NCBI GenBank assembly: GCA_950295325.1
Contig: OX485808.1
Span: 21,160,527-21,224,526 of the forward strand
Source of the DNA: Polytrichum commune
Lineage: Eukaryota > Streptophyta > Polytrichopsida > Polytrichales > Polytrichaceae
DNA: 64,000 nt
Direction: 5' to 3'
The translations under genes and the position numbers were made by a program. The notes under the pieces are model-generated. The model was given only the letters and a program-made list of their open reading frames with translations, searched no databases and was not told the origin of the DNA. Positions 11,330 to 23,400 of this stretch are shown here, piece by piece. Each line of letters begins with the position of its first letter. The first letter of the stretch is position 1.

Positions 11330-11765
11330 GGTTAGAAGTGTTTATAGAGTTCATTAATGAGAAGTACCCAACTTTGTCAGAGTTGGACATAACAACTCTC
11401 ATAGTACCCTAAACTTGTGGGAAACAGTAGACCTTGTACATTTTTGGGGATGAAGGGTTCTTTCATTTCGATTTTATAAGTACCGTTGGACTACATTCTG
11501 ATTCAACCATTCGTATGCAGTTAGCAAAAATGTGGGCAACGCGAAGTGGCTACACTGAACAATCAGTCATATGACAAAATGCACAATTATCGAGCGTTTG
11601 GAACTTTGGGTCCAACCAATTATGCCATAACAGAATTATGGTTGGGCTTATAGATATTATGTTGTGAAGAATACAATGGAATACACTAAGGCCTTGAGAC
11701 ATAAACCCCAAACTTTGCACAAGATTAGTTACGATCATGTGCATCGAATGATCTCATATAAGTAG
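11330..11765 (+). pseudogene. Broken Ulp1-like (C48 cysteine protease) remnant
   Basis: Several short rightward frames are reminiscent of the Ulp1-type protease domains carried by plant CACTA and Mutator-like elements: EFINEKYPTLSELDI; GDEGFFHFDFISTVGLHSD (the region where Ulp1 domains have Trp and YYDS); and, after a frame change, YYVVKNTMEYTKALR near 11660-11700 (where CG.YV.K is expected). Stops and frame changes are frequent and the catalytic His, Asp and Cys cannot be shown. The rest of 10425-12050 holds short open stretches (11810-12040, and minus-strand 10419-10923) that I do not recognise. It could belong to the adjoining Mutator-like element or to the CACTA element. Confidence 0.35.
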
Positions 11766-12050
11766 TAATCAATGTAGGTGACAAAAAAATTCATCTTTGT
11801 TCATATTCTATGCAACATTATACATGTCCTAACTTGTGTCCTATGTTTTTCATTGTACACGGCTATATATTTAATTACAAGAGGGTTGAGGTCATAAAAC
11901 AACGTCAAGACATAAGTGATGTTTTGTTCGATATTTTGACCACTGGCATGCATGAGGGCTTGGAGTGGACAGTGGAAGTTATCACAAACAATAAACACTC
12001 ACAAAGAAAACACATCAGAAAACGTCATCGTGTGCCTTAAAAACACGCAA

Positions 12051-13147
12051 GAAGATGATGATGCATGTTTGTCAAATGTGTTTTATAGTATTGTATAATT
12101 ATATATATCCCAGTACACAATGTATGTTAGAACCACACAATCACTACAGTCCAATGACTGATGAATTGTACATTTCATCTTAATACAAAATAAAATTCAT
12201 TTCATTTTGGTCTTATACCATATAGCCTGCATATGATGGCTTTTGGTTATATAGAACAAGTGCAGATATTAAGCAAGATGTGAGATCATAGAGTCATGTG
12301 GTCATTCAGTCATACAGTTAAGCAGTGTGGGGATGATGAAGTTTTGTAGTGGTATTGTCATTTCGTAATTTTATTGTACAATAAGGCAAAGAATCAATCA
12401 CGTGTTTAGAGACATAGGTGTGTGATTATAGACAGTCAATCATTCAATCACATTTTATTGTGATGATTAAGTCTTTCATTTATATGTGTGTTATTATGTC
12501 ACATTTTGACACAATAATATGGTTCAGTCAATTAATCACGTATTTAACCCTCTTGGGAGACATAATCATGTAGTCAAATAATGATGGAGTCATCCAATTA
12601 AATATTTTATAATCAAGTACTCCAATATCTCTAAATAATGCACTCATTTAGCCATCTGTACTTCAATCATTGTGGTCATGCATAAGTCTTTTTAGATGGT
12701 TGATCATGTGTATGTATCAAAGACATCAATACATGATAAGATAAGTTGACTATCTCAATTATTTTATAAGAATAACATCTAAACATGTTGATCCAATTTT
12801 GCTCCAATAGGTTATACATATATGACACAAAGACAGTGTTGTTTACAATAAATACGTACTACACGTTGGACTTTAATTAAATGTTTTATTCTTCATGGTG
12901 GTGGGTTTCTCCAGAAAGCTCCAATGACACTTGAGGGAGTTGTCACTGCCTTGCGAAGGAAATAACGAGGGCGTTGATGTCGGCTACAACATGGCGTCAC
13001 CGCGAGCAATGAGTTTCTATGGATGTGCTTCAAGTCTGTAAGCAAATATGCATGAAGAATAGGGTAAGTATCTACGTTCTTCATCAATGTCGTGTATAAA
13101 TTGTGAATTGTTGTTCCCGGCGCAATCTGGGTGTTTCTCATGTCGTA
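12051..13147. other. AT-rich spacer with repeated CATTCAGTCA/TCAATCAC words
   Basis: No coding frame is convincing. The part from about 12290 to 12740 is dense in short related words (AGTCAT, CATTCAGTCA, AATCAATCACGTG, CAGTCAATTAATCACG) in both orientations, which resembles the subterminal part of a DNA transposon. No terminus was found. The minus-strand ORF 12893-13141 lies just beyond the stop of the Mutator-like pseudogene and is probably its former 3' region. Confidence 0.3.
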
Positions 13148-13364
13148 TTAGGAAAGTTCATTAGAGTTGGAAATATTGCCTAACGACATTTGAGAGCACA
13201 TCTCGGGGGTGACTTGGGAATTCATAAGCATGAGATGTTGCAGTCCACCAATGTCGCCAATGATTTCAGTCTGGAGATCCATGAACTCATTGGCGTCATC
13301 GTCCGTGAAGGTGTTCAAAATATGTTGCGAGTGTCCTTCATGAAAAATGGCATGTGGGACCTTA

Positions 13365-14584
13365 CACTAGTAGAAATTCTGCGTTTGGATCAACAAAAAA
13401 TCAACATAAAGGCATTGGTCGCGGTTGTTACTTAGGACGCGTTGACCTAGACATGATGTAACACAGTTTTGTTGATTTTTTCTGTTGATCTGGTTACAAA
13501 AAGTTTTTTTTAAAAAAAATTATTATATATATATATATATATATATCATTAAAATTTATACATGGATGATTGGTAGGTCCACACCTTCTAACCCCTCCCA
13601 AGTAATCCTCAACCTATACCTCACCTATAAGAATAGACTACCTACCACTCACTTATATGGCAAGGCCAAGGGTGGTGGCCAAGGGGTTCGAACCTTGCAC
13701 CTAGTGACACCCACACATGTGTCTTAACCACTAAGTCATCACAATATACATGATATATATAGTGTTTCAAACCTTTCTAGACTAAGGCCATTATTTTCTC
13801 TCTACTACCCACTTGATGTATATATTTACAGTATATATTTGATGTATATATTTATAGTATATATTTGATGTATATATTTACTGTATATAATTTATTGCAT
13901 TATTTTACTATATATATGTACTGTATATGATTTATTGCCTTCTTTTAATGTATATTTACTGTATATATTTGATATATATATTTACTGTATATAATTTACT
14001 ACATTCGTTTGACTATTTACTGTCTAATTTTACTGTATAATATTTATTTTTTGATATTTACTATTTACTATTTACTATTTATTGTTTATTTTCCACTATT
14101 TATTGTTTTCTGCCCATTATTTACTATTTACTGTCTATTATTTATTTTTTGCTCTCTATAATTTATAGTTTATAAATTATTATTTATTATTTACGGTATG
14201 ATATTATTATTTACTTTTATAGTATATCAATTACTAGTTACCGTCTATTATTATTATTTTATATCATTATTTATTTATAATATTTGTTTTTCTTTGAATT
14301 CGTAATTATTTCCACACCCATACATTTACAAGTCCATAAATTGAATCCATAAATTGCAAAAGATTAAAAAAATTCTAGAATGTTCCTAAAAGATTTCTAA
14401 AAGATTCCATATTTACTAAAATTTTGTTGATTTGGTCATTGTAGTATTCAGATCAACAAAAAAGTAGGCAGCAAACTGTTGATTTTTACAAAAGTTCAAA
14501 AATTAGTGAAATTGGTCATTGCAGTGCCCAGATCAACATAGATCTGTTGATTTCTGTTGATTTGGTCATGATTTTCTAGTAGTG
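13365..14584. mobile_element. Non-autonomous CACTA element inserted in the MULE
   Basis: It begins CACTAGTAGAAATTC and ends (reverse complement) CACTACTAGAAAATC, the paired CACTA termini. A 3-bp target duplication TTA flanks it at 13362-13364 and 14585-14587, the size expected for CACTA. Near both ends are repeated GATCAACA/TGTTGAT words (at least four on the right, 14400-14570; four or more on the left, 13385-13495), the subterminal repeats. The 1220-bp interior encodes nothing. It holds a SINE and about 500 bp of AT-rich TATTTACTGTATAT-like low-complexity sequence (13800-14290). Confidence 0.9.
13560..13745 (-). mobile_element. tRNA-derived SINE nested in the CACTA element
   Basis: On the minus strand the sequence reads GACTTAGTGGTTAAGAC, an A-box-like RNA polymerase III promoter (13719-13735). 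About 35 bases downstream is GGTTCGAACCC, a perfect B-box (around 13684-13694). The downstream side ends in an (AT)n tract at 13524-13547. This is the internal promoter layout of plant tRNA-derived SINEs, not a folded tRNA gene. The target duplication cannot be defined because both flanks are TA repeats. Confidence 0.65.
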
Positions 14585-17265
14585 TTAGAATAACACTGAG
14601 ACATGGGAGTGCTATGATCAACTCCGTGCAGAGTACTAGCCTGCCTCACAATGAGACCATCTTGAATGTCGGGGTGGAGCATCTTTAAAACATGCATAGT
14701 ATGCTTGCATATAATACCTTCTCATGCAAGTAGACAATCATACTAGGCCAATTATGAATTAGTTGAGTATATGGTCCACACTTTAGGCTTGTTATTCATT
14801 GATCCAAGGTATGTTATGTCTTCCTCAATGCAGGTCAAAACGTTTGTATCTGGTATTGTTGATGCGCGTATGATGGCTGAACATACAATACCCTCGTGAT
14901 GTTTGTTTCGTACAAATCCAAATGCCTTGTATTGGACTCCGTACCAATAATATGTAACCACATCCCCTGTGAGATGATAGATGAGTCAATTCATGCGTCT
15001 TCCAACGAAATGCTCCTTTGTAGATGTTAGTATGTTCTTCAAGTTTGAGTGGTACGACTCAATGGCGGTGTTAGTATTTTGGCCAGCATGAGGTATTCTC
15101 CTCGCGCCCACACACCACATTGGTGCCTTTGCTCTCCGGTCGTCATTCATGAACCTCATGAATGCAGTTGATCGATCGTGGCCTTGTGTTGGTTATTATG
15201 TTGAGCTGTTTCAAAGCCCAATCGATTGGGTCTTCGTTGACACCACAGTTGTTACCATACATAATATTACCCACCATCTAGAGAACCGCAGCACGTTCTC
15301 CAACAGTGGAAATCTTTTTAATAGTATTTTCAGCCCATGCCTTCCGAACATGCCAGAGGCAGAGGAAGATCTTGACATCAGGCCATACAAGCCTGCACAT
15401 GCAAAACACTATAAGGATCCCTAAACTCTAACTCGTAAAGAACAAAAGGAAAAACATGGTTGAAATTTGCCAATACCTCAATGTATTGATTTAAGCTTGG
15501 TCGTTATCAACTATAATGGATAAAGGAGACCAATTCGCTCTGTTCTCGGCAACTTTATTGTGGAGGGCTTGAAGAACAGGTATGAGGTCATGCTCACAAG
15601 TACGTGAGATCACGAAGAAAGCCACAAGTATGCCATTCCTCCATTCGTTAGAAACCATAACCATGTATAGCGGATACTGTTACAAACAAGTAAATCGCCA
15701 CCCTAAACCAACAAGCACAGTAATAGAGGTTTATAAAAAGGAATAACATTGCAGGACATAGGTGGACACACACATATACAGAGAAGGACATCCATATAAT
15801 AATAATCAATTCTATATATTAAGAAGGACATGCATATAATGTGAAGGACGTAGAGGAAAGCGTGGAACCTGTGTTTGGGTGGTCCCAAATGTTTCGTCAA
15901 TTGAGAGTGCGTTGTTGTAACCAAATTTTGCCATCATTTTCAATTGCCATGTAGTTTGTATTCCAAGGGTGAAGGGTGCATTAGTCTGAGTACAAGAATT
16001 CAAGTCCATAAGTGAGTGTTCGTGATAGCAGAAGACACTGTCAAGATTTTCTAGCATCCACATACGAACGCTTATTGGATCAGAACAGTGCTTCATCTAG
16101 AGTTCTTCTGCACGCTTGCGACAAATATTCCTAACATCTATGGGCAACGAAAACGTATCACGAGTGACAGGGCCATTAGCCAAAGTCAATTCCCTTACCT
16201 CTTTGGTGTGTTGCTGCATTATTTGTGTTGGAGATAGCCCAAAAACATGCATTTTAGCTATTTTGTATTTCATCTCTTCTGAGATACCATCACCTAATGC
16301 ATACCGGAAGCCATGGACCATTGATCCATGGCAATGTTCACCACGTGCGTTGAAGTGCATGGTGTTTTCATAAACCAACATGCATAAAGAGGGATTGAGA
16401 TATAGTTATCTCGCCACAAAATAACACATGCATCCCCTCTTGATGGAGAAACCACCAATTGTTTTGCCCACATGCTTAACCTTGGCAGCAGTTGATTTGT
16501 TTACAGGGAATGCGTCATACTCCGATATGACCTTCTTCCTTTTTTTCCTTTTGGCTTGGATCTTTTTAATCCTTCGGTTTTGGGTAGATTTGAGAAGGGC
16601 TTGCATGTCCTCTGGGACGACATCAGACTTGTCCTCCGGCCCAAAATTGCATCGGTGTCTACTAGTCACACAACCCCACATTGAAATGTGGGCCACAAAC
16701 CTTGAATGATGCAGAAGGACATCGATTGGAGTTTAAAATACAAAAGAAGTTTATTGAAGAACAATGTGAAATGCGTGGATGACAGAATGGAAGACCTAAC
16801 AGTGCACTATAGCGGATAGCTATCATGAACCACAGACGGTGGAGGAGGAGAGAGGAGTAAATCAAAACTTACTACAAGAGCTGGATTGTTTGCACGGGGT
16901 AATCTTAACGAGTTAGGCAAGTTTCGCCTAATGACCTCAGCATTGAATCTACATGGATAGAGAGGGTGATGTTGCTCTCCTGAGATGAAATCCTTTAACC
17001 TATCCCATAGAATCACAGCCAATCTTGAGCCCTTGTGTCTACCTTTCCCATTGGTGACATATTTGATCCACACTAAGTCCTCCATCCTAAACTCACCAAG
17101 AAGAGGATTCTGAACTCTCTCTCGTATACCCATAATAATATCAGCTGGATGTGCTTGGAATGCTGGAGGGTCAGGTATCTTCAAGTCATCTTGTGGTAAT
17201 GGCAATCCTCCAATCACAACAGTTTGAGTTGTTGAAGCCATGGGTACTTCACAATGCATAATCCT

Positions 17266-17286
17266 ATAAACCCTAAACCCTATACC
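17266..17286 (-). promoter_or_regulatory. Telo-box-like AAACCCTAAACCC upstream of the MULE start
   Basis: Two AAACCCTA units lie just upstream of the first Met codon of the MULE frame. Telo-boxes are common near plant transcription starts. The functional role is inferred only. Confidence 0.3.
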
Positions 17287-17299
17287 TCCATCAACCCAT

Positions 17300-17995
17300 C
17301 ACCAGCATACATGTCCAAGTTGCTTTAAACCAACTGCGGCTATGAGTATTGTGGGAGTTGAAGGTAGGTGTTGCAACATTCAATAGGATGTCCTTTGCTC
17401 AACAAGAGTGTGTGCATAGACATGAAGAGGCACATCTCGGATCTATTGAAAAACAATTTTGAAATGACAAACTTGCCACCCCCCAAAACCCTAGAATTTT
17501 AGATATGAGATCCAATTTTTTCGGCAGGACATAAAATCAAATGACTTAATCATGAATGACGTGAGCTGAGTGTGCAGGGCTTTTGAAGGTGTCCTGCGTC
17601 ATTCGTTCGACGGACAACGGACAAAACAATGCCCCCTGACTTTGTCAGTGACGTCAACGTTGTGGACGGGCGGGCATGGCATTTGTGGGTAGGATCTGCC
17701 CCCTACAAGTTCGTAGGGGATACTTTAACGTCCACCGTGTGGGAAAGCAACAATTGTTTGATGTCATGATTCCTCGAATTTTGGATTTGTGACTTGCGGT
17801 TCAAATCTTAATCCTACATGTTTGGAATTGTCAACAAACTTCTCAAATGGCTCAAGATGATCTAACTCATGTTGTAGGTAAAAAAATAAAAAAATGTTGA
17901 AGCTAATCTATATTAAATAAAAAGAGTTGAGGCGTGATCTAAAGCTTGTTGAGACTATTTTGTCTAATTAAACAAAAAATCAACAAAAAAAATCA
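17300..17995. other. Upstream flank of the MULE, no gene
   Basis: No coding frame is seen. The interval probably includes the former 5' leader and end of the MULE (GC-rich patch 17580-17720), but no long terminal inverted repeat could be matched to a left end. Confidence 0.3.
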
Positions 17996-18630
17996 ATCTA
18001 ACAAGAAAGTACTCTTGAGTGTGCAACTTTATGTGTATCAAGCTCTCAACAATACTAAGTTCTAGATGTATTGGGATGAGGTTAATACAAATGTCAAGAG
18101 TAAATTATCACATCTACTTGAGAGAATTGTATGTGCAACATGTATCTAATGATTTGAAACTTCTTGATGGTAGTGTCTGACAAAATTTTGCCAACACTTT
18201 TGCACTAGAAACGATCCCTTCAATAAAGTCAAATGCCTTCTGAATTCCTACGAGTTACTTCAAAAGGTCAAGGCAACAAAATTATGTAACTCTAACAAAC
18301 TTGGTATGACAACAAGAAATTACTCTCAAGTGTGCAACCTTTTGTTTAACGAGCTCTCAACAATACTAAGTTCTAGATCTATTGGGACGAGGTCAACATT
18401 GATTCCATGCAGGGATCGAATTTTAAGAGTGAATGAACACATCTACTTGAGAGACTTGTTAGTGTGATATGTGACATCTAATGGTTTAGAACTTCTTGGT
18501 GGTAGTGTTTGGCAAATATTTGCCAAAACTTCTGCACTATAAATGATTCCTTAAAAAAAACAAATGCATTCTAAATCTCTACGAGTTACTTCAAAAGGTC
18601 AAGGCAAAGGAATCATACATCATTACCAAG
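17996..18630. repeat. Direct tandem duplication, about 310 bp x 2
   Basis: Unit 1 (about 17996-18305) and unit 2 (about 18306-18630) share long diverged stretches, among them GCTCTCAACAATACTAAGTT, the AACTTCTTG...GGTAGTGT stretch, and ACGAGTTACTTCAAAAGGTC in the same order. No coding capacity is evident. Identity is visibly below 90 percent, so the duplication is old. Confidence 0.75.
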
Positions 18631-20483
18631 CTTGGTATGACATTAGGAAGATGGTGGCAAGGATTGGCGACAAGGTGCTATGCTTGTGAAGTTTTGCCTA
18701 ATGGATTGATTGATGATTGGTTGGAATTTTGTGTGCCTCGTGTAGTATGAAGAGGAATGGAAACATGTGACATGATTTGGTTGGTAGATCGTAGGCAATG
18801 AATATCGGTTCGTGATTTGGCTATTGATGTTCATGATTGATATTGTTGATTAGATTTTCATTGATTAAGAATTAGTAACCACAACACATCATGTATGTAT
18901 AATAGGTATGACTTAGAACTCATGATTGCTATAGGTGGTAAACAACAATGTTGTCCTATGTATATAAGCTTTCAAATGTAATGCAATTTGACTTAAGAGA
19001 CTTATCCAAAGGAAGGAAGAAATACCTACACACCAATGTACAGTTAGGGGCCTTCATGAGTAGGTTGCCTCATGGGGAAAGAGGCAACCTACTCATGGGA
19101 AAGAGGCAAACCTAATTCTTTGGATGACACTTCTTATGAATAAGGCAACCTATGTGTGGAATATCAATAAATTAGCATGGGGTAAGTTAATTGCTCATGT
19201 CAGTGTAGACTTACTCTTATAGAGTAATGACTAGTACAATATGCATCACAATATACGTGGAACACAAGGATAAGCTACTAATGCATAATTTTTTCATTCA
19301 AACAAACATTGTCCAAGCAAGTTACTTACACACAAATTCATGGGAATCTCTTTGTTTGGTACATTCCTAATTCCAAATAGAATAATAAATGGAATTAGAG
19401 TGGCGACATCTTGAACTCAATTTCATCCACTCAATGGATACTCATCCCTCTGCAAATCTCAAGTCACATGATTCCCTTAAGGCTCAATGTCCTCAAGGTC
19501 TCCTTCATTCACATAAATGTCTTTTTGTGAATATTAAATGGCAGTTTGTAACACTGAGCAACCTGGATCAGAAAACCTGGTGCTTAAAATTCCTTGTGAA
19601 TTGCAATTTGCTCCAATGTACATTATTGGTCCAATTGCAATAAGAGGGGGAGAGTACTCATACAACCAGTCTCACAATAAAACAAGAGCAGAATTTATTA
19701 TTTCAATTCAAACACATTCTGCAAAGGAGCAGTGTAGGGCATAGAAAAAATGTTATGGCCATCCCAAAAGAGCAGTGTAGTTTAGATTATTTATTGCACT
19801 CTTACATAATACACTCAACAAACTCATCAGGCAGAACTGACAGAATTGAAGCATGAAAAAGGTCTAGGGGTAGTAACCAAAGAATAATGACATACCACAG
19901 ATATGAAGTGAATGGATTTGGCTCAACACCTGAAGATGGAATACACAATATATCCTGAAAGAAGAGAACTCTGACAGCCTAATCACCAACTAGAATACAT
20001 ATTTATACCCAAACTTATATCTTCTAGCTCTAAGCCCGAGGAAAGTGAGTTGAGGATTCCAAAGCTAGCCAAAATACCTGAAAGAGCCGGCACATGGCTT
20101 GCACAGGAAGTGATTACTTTAACATGGTTCAGTTCAAAATTGAGACTCTGAGCAGATCCTACAACTACCAAAATTGCCCAGAGATAAAATATGAGAATCC
20201 TAGACATCACAAATTAGGAAGTCTCAGATCACTAAGGTTAGTTAGTTCTCGTGTAGTGCATATTTTGTAAGTGATTGATAAGATCGACTGCTGAAAGAGA
20301 CAACAAATGAACCACCATGCTTACTGAGTAAACCCTACATGTCCCTGGAAAGATCTCTCTTCTCATGCAATAAACATCTGCTCCTTCCATGGCGTGTAAA
20401 AATGCTTTGGAAAGGAGGACCCATTCGGAAAATGGTGGTGATGATGATGGTTCCACCCTGTGGAAACCAGACATAGTGGAGAT
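18631..20483. other. Intergenic and eIF3d 3' flank
   Basis: No gene was found. A perfect 17-bp hairpin lies at 19055-19097. The part next to 20484 should be the eIF3d 3' untranslated region. A candidate AATAAA (minus strand) is at about 19790-19795, but nothing shows that it is used. Short ORFs (19389-19744, 19983-20474) have no recognisable content. Confidence 0.5.
19055..19097. repeat. Perfect 17-bp hairpin
   Basis: CATGAGTAGGTTGCCTC at 19055-19071 and its exact reverse complement at 19081-19097 are separated by a 9-base loop. A further partial copy, GAGGCAAACCTA, follows at 19103. It may be a foldback remnant; no termination or small-RNA role can be shown. Confidence 0.7.
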
Positions 20484-23400
20484 TTAGATCTCTAAGTCTG
20501 CATCCTTCTCCTCAGCTTGGTCTAGCTTCTCCTCGGTTTCAGGTGGTGGGGGCGCTTGCTCATCCTGCCAAACAGTTATCTTAGTCAATGCCTCAATCCC
20601 CAATTTCTTCATAGAGCTTTTTATTTTTCTAATGATTAGGATGGTCTGCTCTACAAGAAAAACCTCAATACATACAGACCCTAAAGACAGACTCAAAGAC
20701 AGAACAAATATATATAATGAGCACATTGAACTTCCAAAAGGAAGTGGTGGGGAATCAGATGCGAACAGCCATAAAAACCAAGTGTGGAACTCATACCTCA
20801 GGAAGTGGTTCTTCAGCATAGTCATTCTCAAAAGCATCAGTAGGCACAGAGTACAACCTTCACAAACAAGCATCGTGCAATTCGTAAGCACAAAATATTC
20901 CACCTCAAGAAATAAACAGCAACACCAAGGGGACAACCTTAAAATGTCGCACATCCTAGATTGTAGAAATAGGTAAAACATCATATGTACAATACCACAA
21001 CCTGAAAATGGTAAATTTCAAAAATCATGAGGCCTTTCATATATACCTCACAATAGGTTTGTTGGGGTCCTTCACTAGCAGGTACTTTCCTTCATCAAGT
21101 TTCATGCATATGTCCACAACAGTCTGCAAAAGGCACTTGTGATATCAGAATCAGAAAAATTTGGGAGAACTTCAAGAGTGACTGACCATCACGTATATCC
21201 TCACTAAAGTATACCTTGGATATTAAATGTATGCCTTGGATCTTTAGAATTTCCATGAAAATGAAATTGAAAAAAACAGTTCTAAGGATGCACATACCTT
21301 TAAAATACCCCACATGTTGTTGACGTTGAGGTTGATCTGGCCTGCAAACTCTTTTGGCTTGTAGCCTTGGATGGTGAGCATAGTATGATTGTAGTTGTCC
21401 TTGGGATGTACCCTTGAAACATACCCCAACTTCATCTGCACATTTGGAAGGAGGCACTTCAATGACAATGCAATTCAAAAGTTTGCCTAAAATTGGCATC
21501 CTATAATGAAATGTTATGTAGTACAGAATTGCATTGACATGTGGATTATGACTTTGATATATATCCTCCATTATGGTCATAATTGGTGCTCGACTTGCAC
21601 AATTCGTATCTTATTCAACAGGTCCAACAGAACATGTCAAGTATAAATTCCAACCTGATCTGCTCCAGAAAGAAGAGCCTGAGCAGTCCACTTGGCCAAC
21701 TTGTTGGCATTGTTCTTGAGTTCTGTAGCGAGAACCTGTGAACACAACGTATATTCTCAGCAAAAGTCCATTACTTACTGTACAAAAGTCAAAATGGAAA
21801 AGATGGTACACAAGCGTTGCACAGTAACTGTTGTTCTATCCTACATTGGTGGGGTCATTGCAGCATTTATGGACCAATATGCAATTTCTTGGCTGATCAG
21901 AATGAGACTAAATTTTGTAGACCCCACCTTAGCCTAAGAGCATGTCTATAGTGGTGTGGAAAGCTCCAAGATGAAGAAACACACCCAAATCTCCAGTTTT
22001 TCCATTTTTACTGGAGAGGAATTTATGGACTATCTATAACTCCCTCCCATCTGCTCTAAAAGTTACAAAAGCACATCAGGCGCCCCTACTCATCTAGACT
22101 TTGTAGAGGCACCAAGAGAAAAGTCATGGCACCGAAATTTCAGATTTCTGAATGTGAAGGAAAACAGTTTGATGTATACACAAGTATTCTGAAATGGAAT
22201 CCATATATATATAGATCACTCCTGGGATTAAAAAAAGCAGAAGGTAGTCACAAGTCAGAGAGCCAGCACTCACTGCTCCACGCTGATTTTCAATCTTTTG
22301 CCGCCAATCAACACCTGTGATTCTAGAGTCAAACTCATTCAGGGCATTGATAGTCAACAGGATCTCTGAGCCCTTGACTTCGGCCACACTATGAAGCTCA
22401 CACCTTGCCACCAAAGTGGTTTCCTACACAAAAGCCACAACCATTGTTAGCTTCACCAGACCAGAATGCAAGAATTCTAGTTTACTCCCCCCGCAAGGTA
22501 GATACAGCATGTGCTACTGTAGGCAAAAGACTGACCTCAAAACAATTTATACACACAGGTGGTGTCTTGAGTAACAGTAAGGCAACAATAAAGCACACGA
22601 TGGCAGCCAGCAGAAACACTTTTAAGCTTTGTGCTGTTTTCTGAATCAAAAAGACCAACTGACTACCTGTAACAACATTTCACCCATGCAAGATAGCAAC
22701 ACTTCATATTTACATTGGCACATGGCTCACCTCATCCAACTTCCATTTGCGGTATCGATAGGCAACAGAAGCAACTTCCTCATTTTCTGAAGCAAAAGGA
22801 TTTGGCTCCTTGAATTCATACTTCTTCCCATCCTGTGAAACATTTGTGGGTAAGAAACGACAACAGAAATATATTAGAGAATTTCAACACTTCCTAATTC
22901 ATAATAGAGCAGACAATATTAGCAGGAAACAAACCTTCTGCAGAACTTGTTGTGAGAAGTTCTGGTTGATGAATGTGGCTTCCTGGCTCAAAGAGTGCAT
23001 GGAGTTAATGCTGTCCTTCTCCTCAGGGATTGGCTCCTGTGCAGTCTCATACACCTGAAACATTACACAACACAAGATATAAGAGTAGAATACTACACCA
23101 GATGCTCCCTGAAGCGTATCAGATGATAGAATATTCAGTACTAGCATCTAAAACAGATTCATCTCATTCATTGCTCACTCCACACATACACTTGAATGCA
23201 AGTAGTTGACATTGTGATGTGACCACAAGCCTCAGCCTCTCCTCCATTAATAAAAGGATGACATATTTGGACTCATGAAGGAGCACACATGGAGAACTCA
23301 CAGTTAGAAGATCAAAAGAAGCATCCCGCTTGTCAAGGAAAAGCTTGTTGCCCACACGCTGAATAACAATGTCCCATGAGTACATGGAACGGGGACAACA

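Larger units (their letters stand above)
13148..17259 (-). pseudogene. Mutator-like (MULE) transposase with SWIM zinc finger, decayed and interrupted
   Basis: Order on the minus strand: start MHCEVPMASTTQ at 17259 (or MASTTQ at 17241), donor at 16872; a basic segment (IKKIQAKRKKRKK, 16406-16696); GLSPTQIMQQH...GPVTRDTFSLP (16097-16381); PFTLGIQTTWQLKMMAKFG followed by LSIDETFGTTQTQ (15870-16096), the first part of the MULE catalytic domain; an intron 15679-15871; then YPLYMVMVSNEWRNG, LSIIVDNDQA (a second acidic residue), IFLCLWHVRKAW, GQNTNTAIESYHSNLK; and a SWIM-like stretch ending EGIICKHTMHVLKM near 14680. In-frame stops are at 16406-16408 (TAA), 16097-16099 (TAG for Trp) and 15491-15493 (TAA), with several frame changes. 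A CACTA element (13365-14584) splits the C-terminus; the reading resumes at 13364 and stops at 13148-13150. The family call is firm. Confidence 0.85.

Noticed and set aside
13684-13735. tRNA gene on the minus strand
   Set aside because: A- and B-boxes are present but no cloverleaf with acceptor stem can be formed; it fits a SINE better.
19389-19744. Two overlapping plus ORFs near the eIF3d 3' end
   Set aside because: No start context, motif or splice partner; probably spacer.
20484-20984. 166-codon ORF read as one exon
   Set aside because: Only 20484-20564 is coding; the rest reads through an intron of eIF3d.
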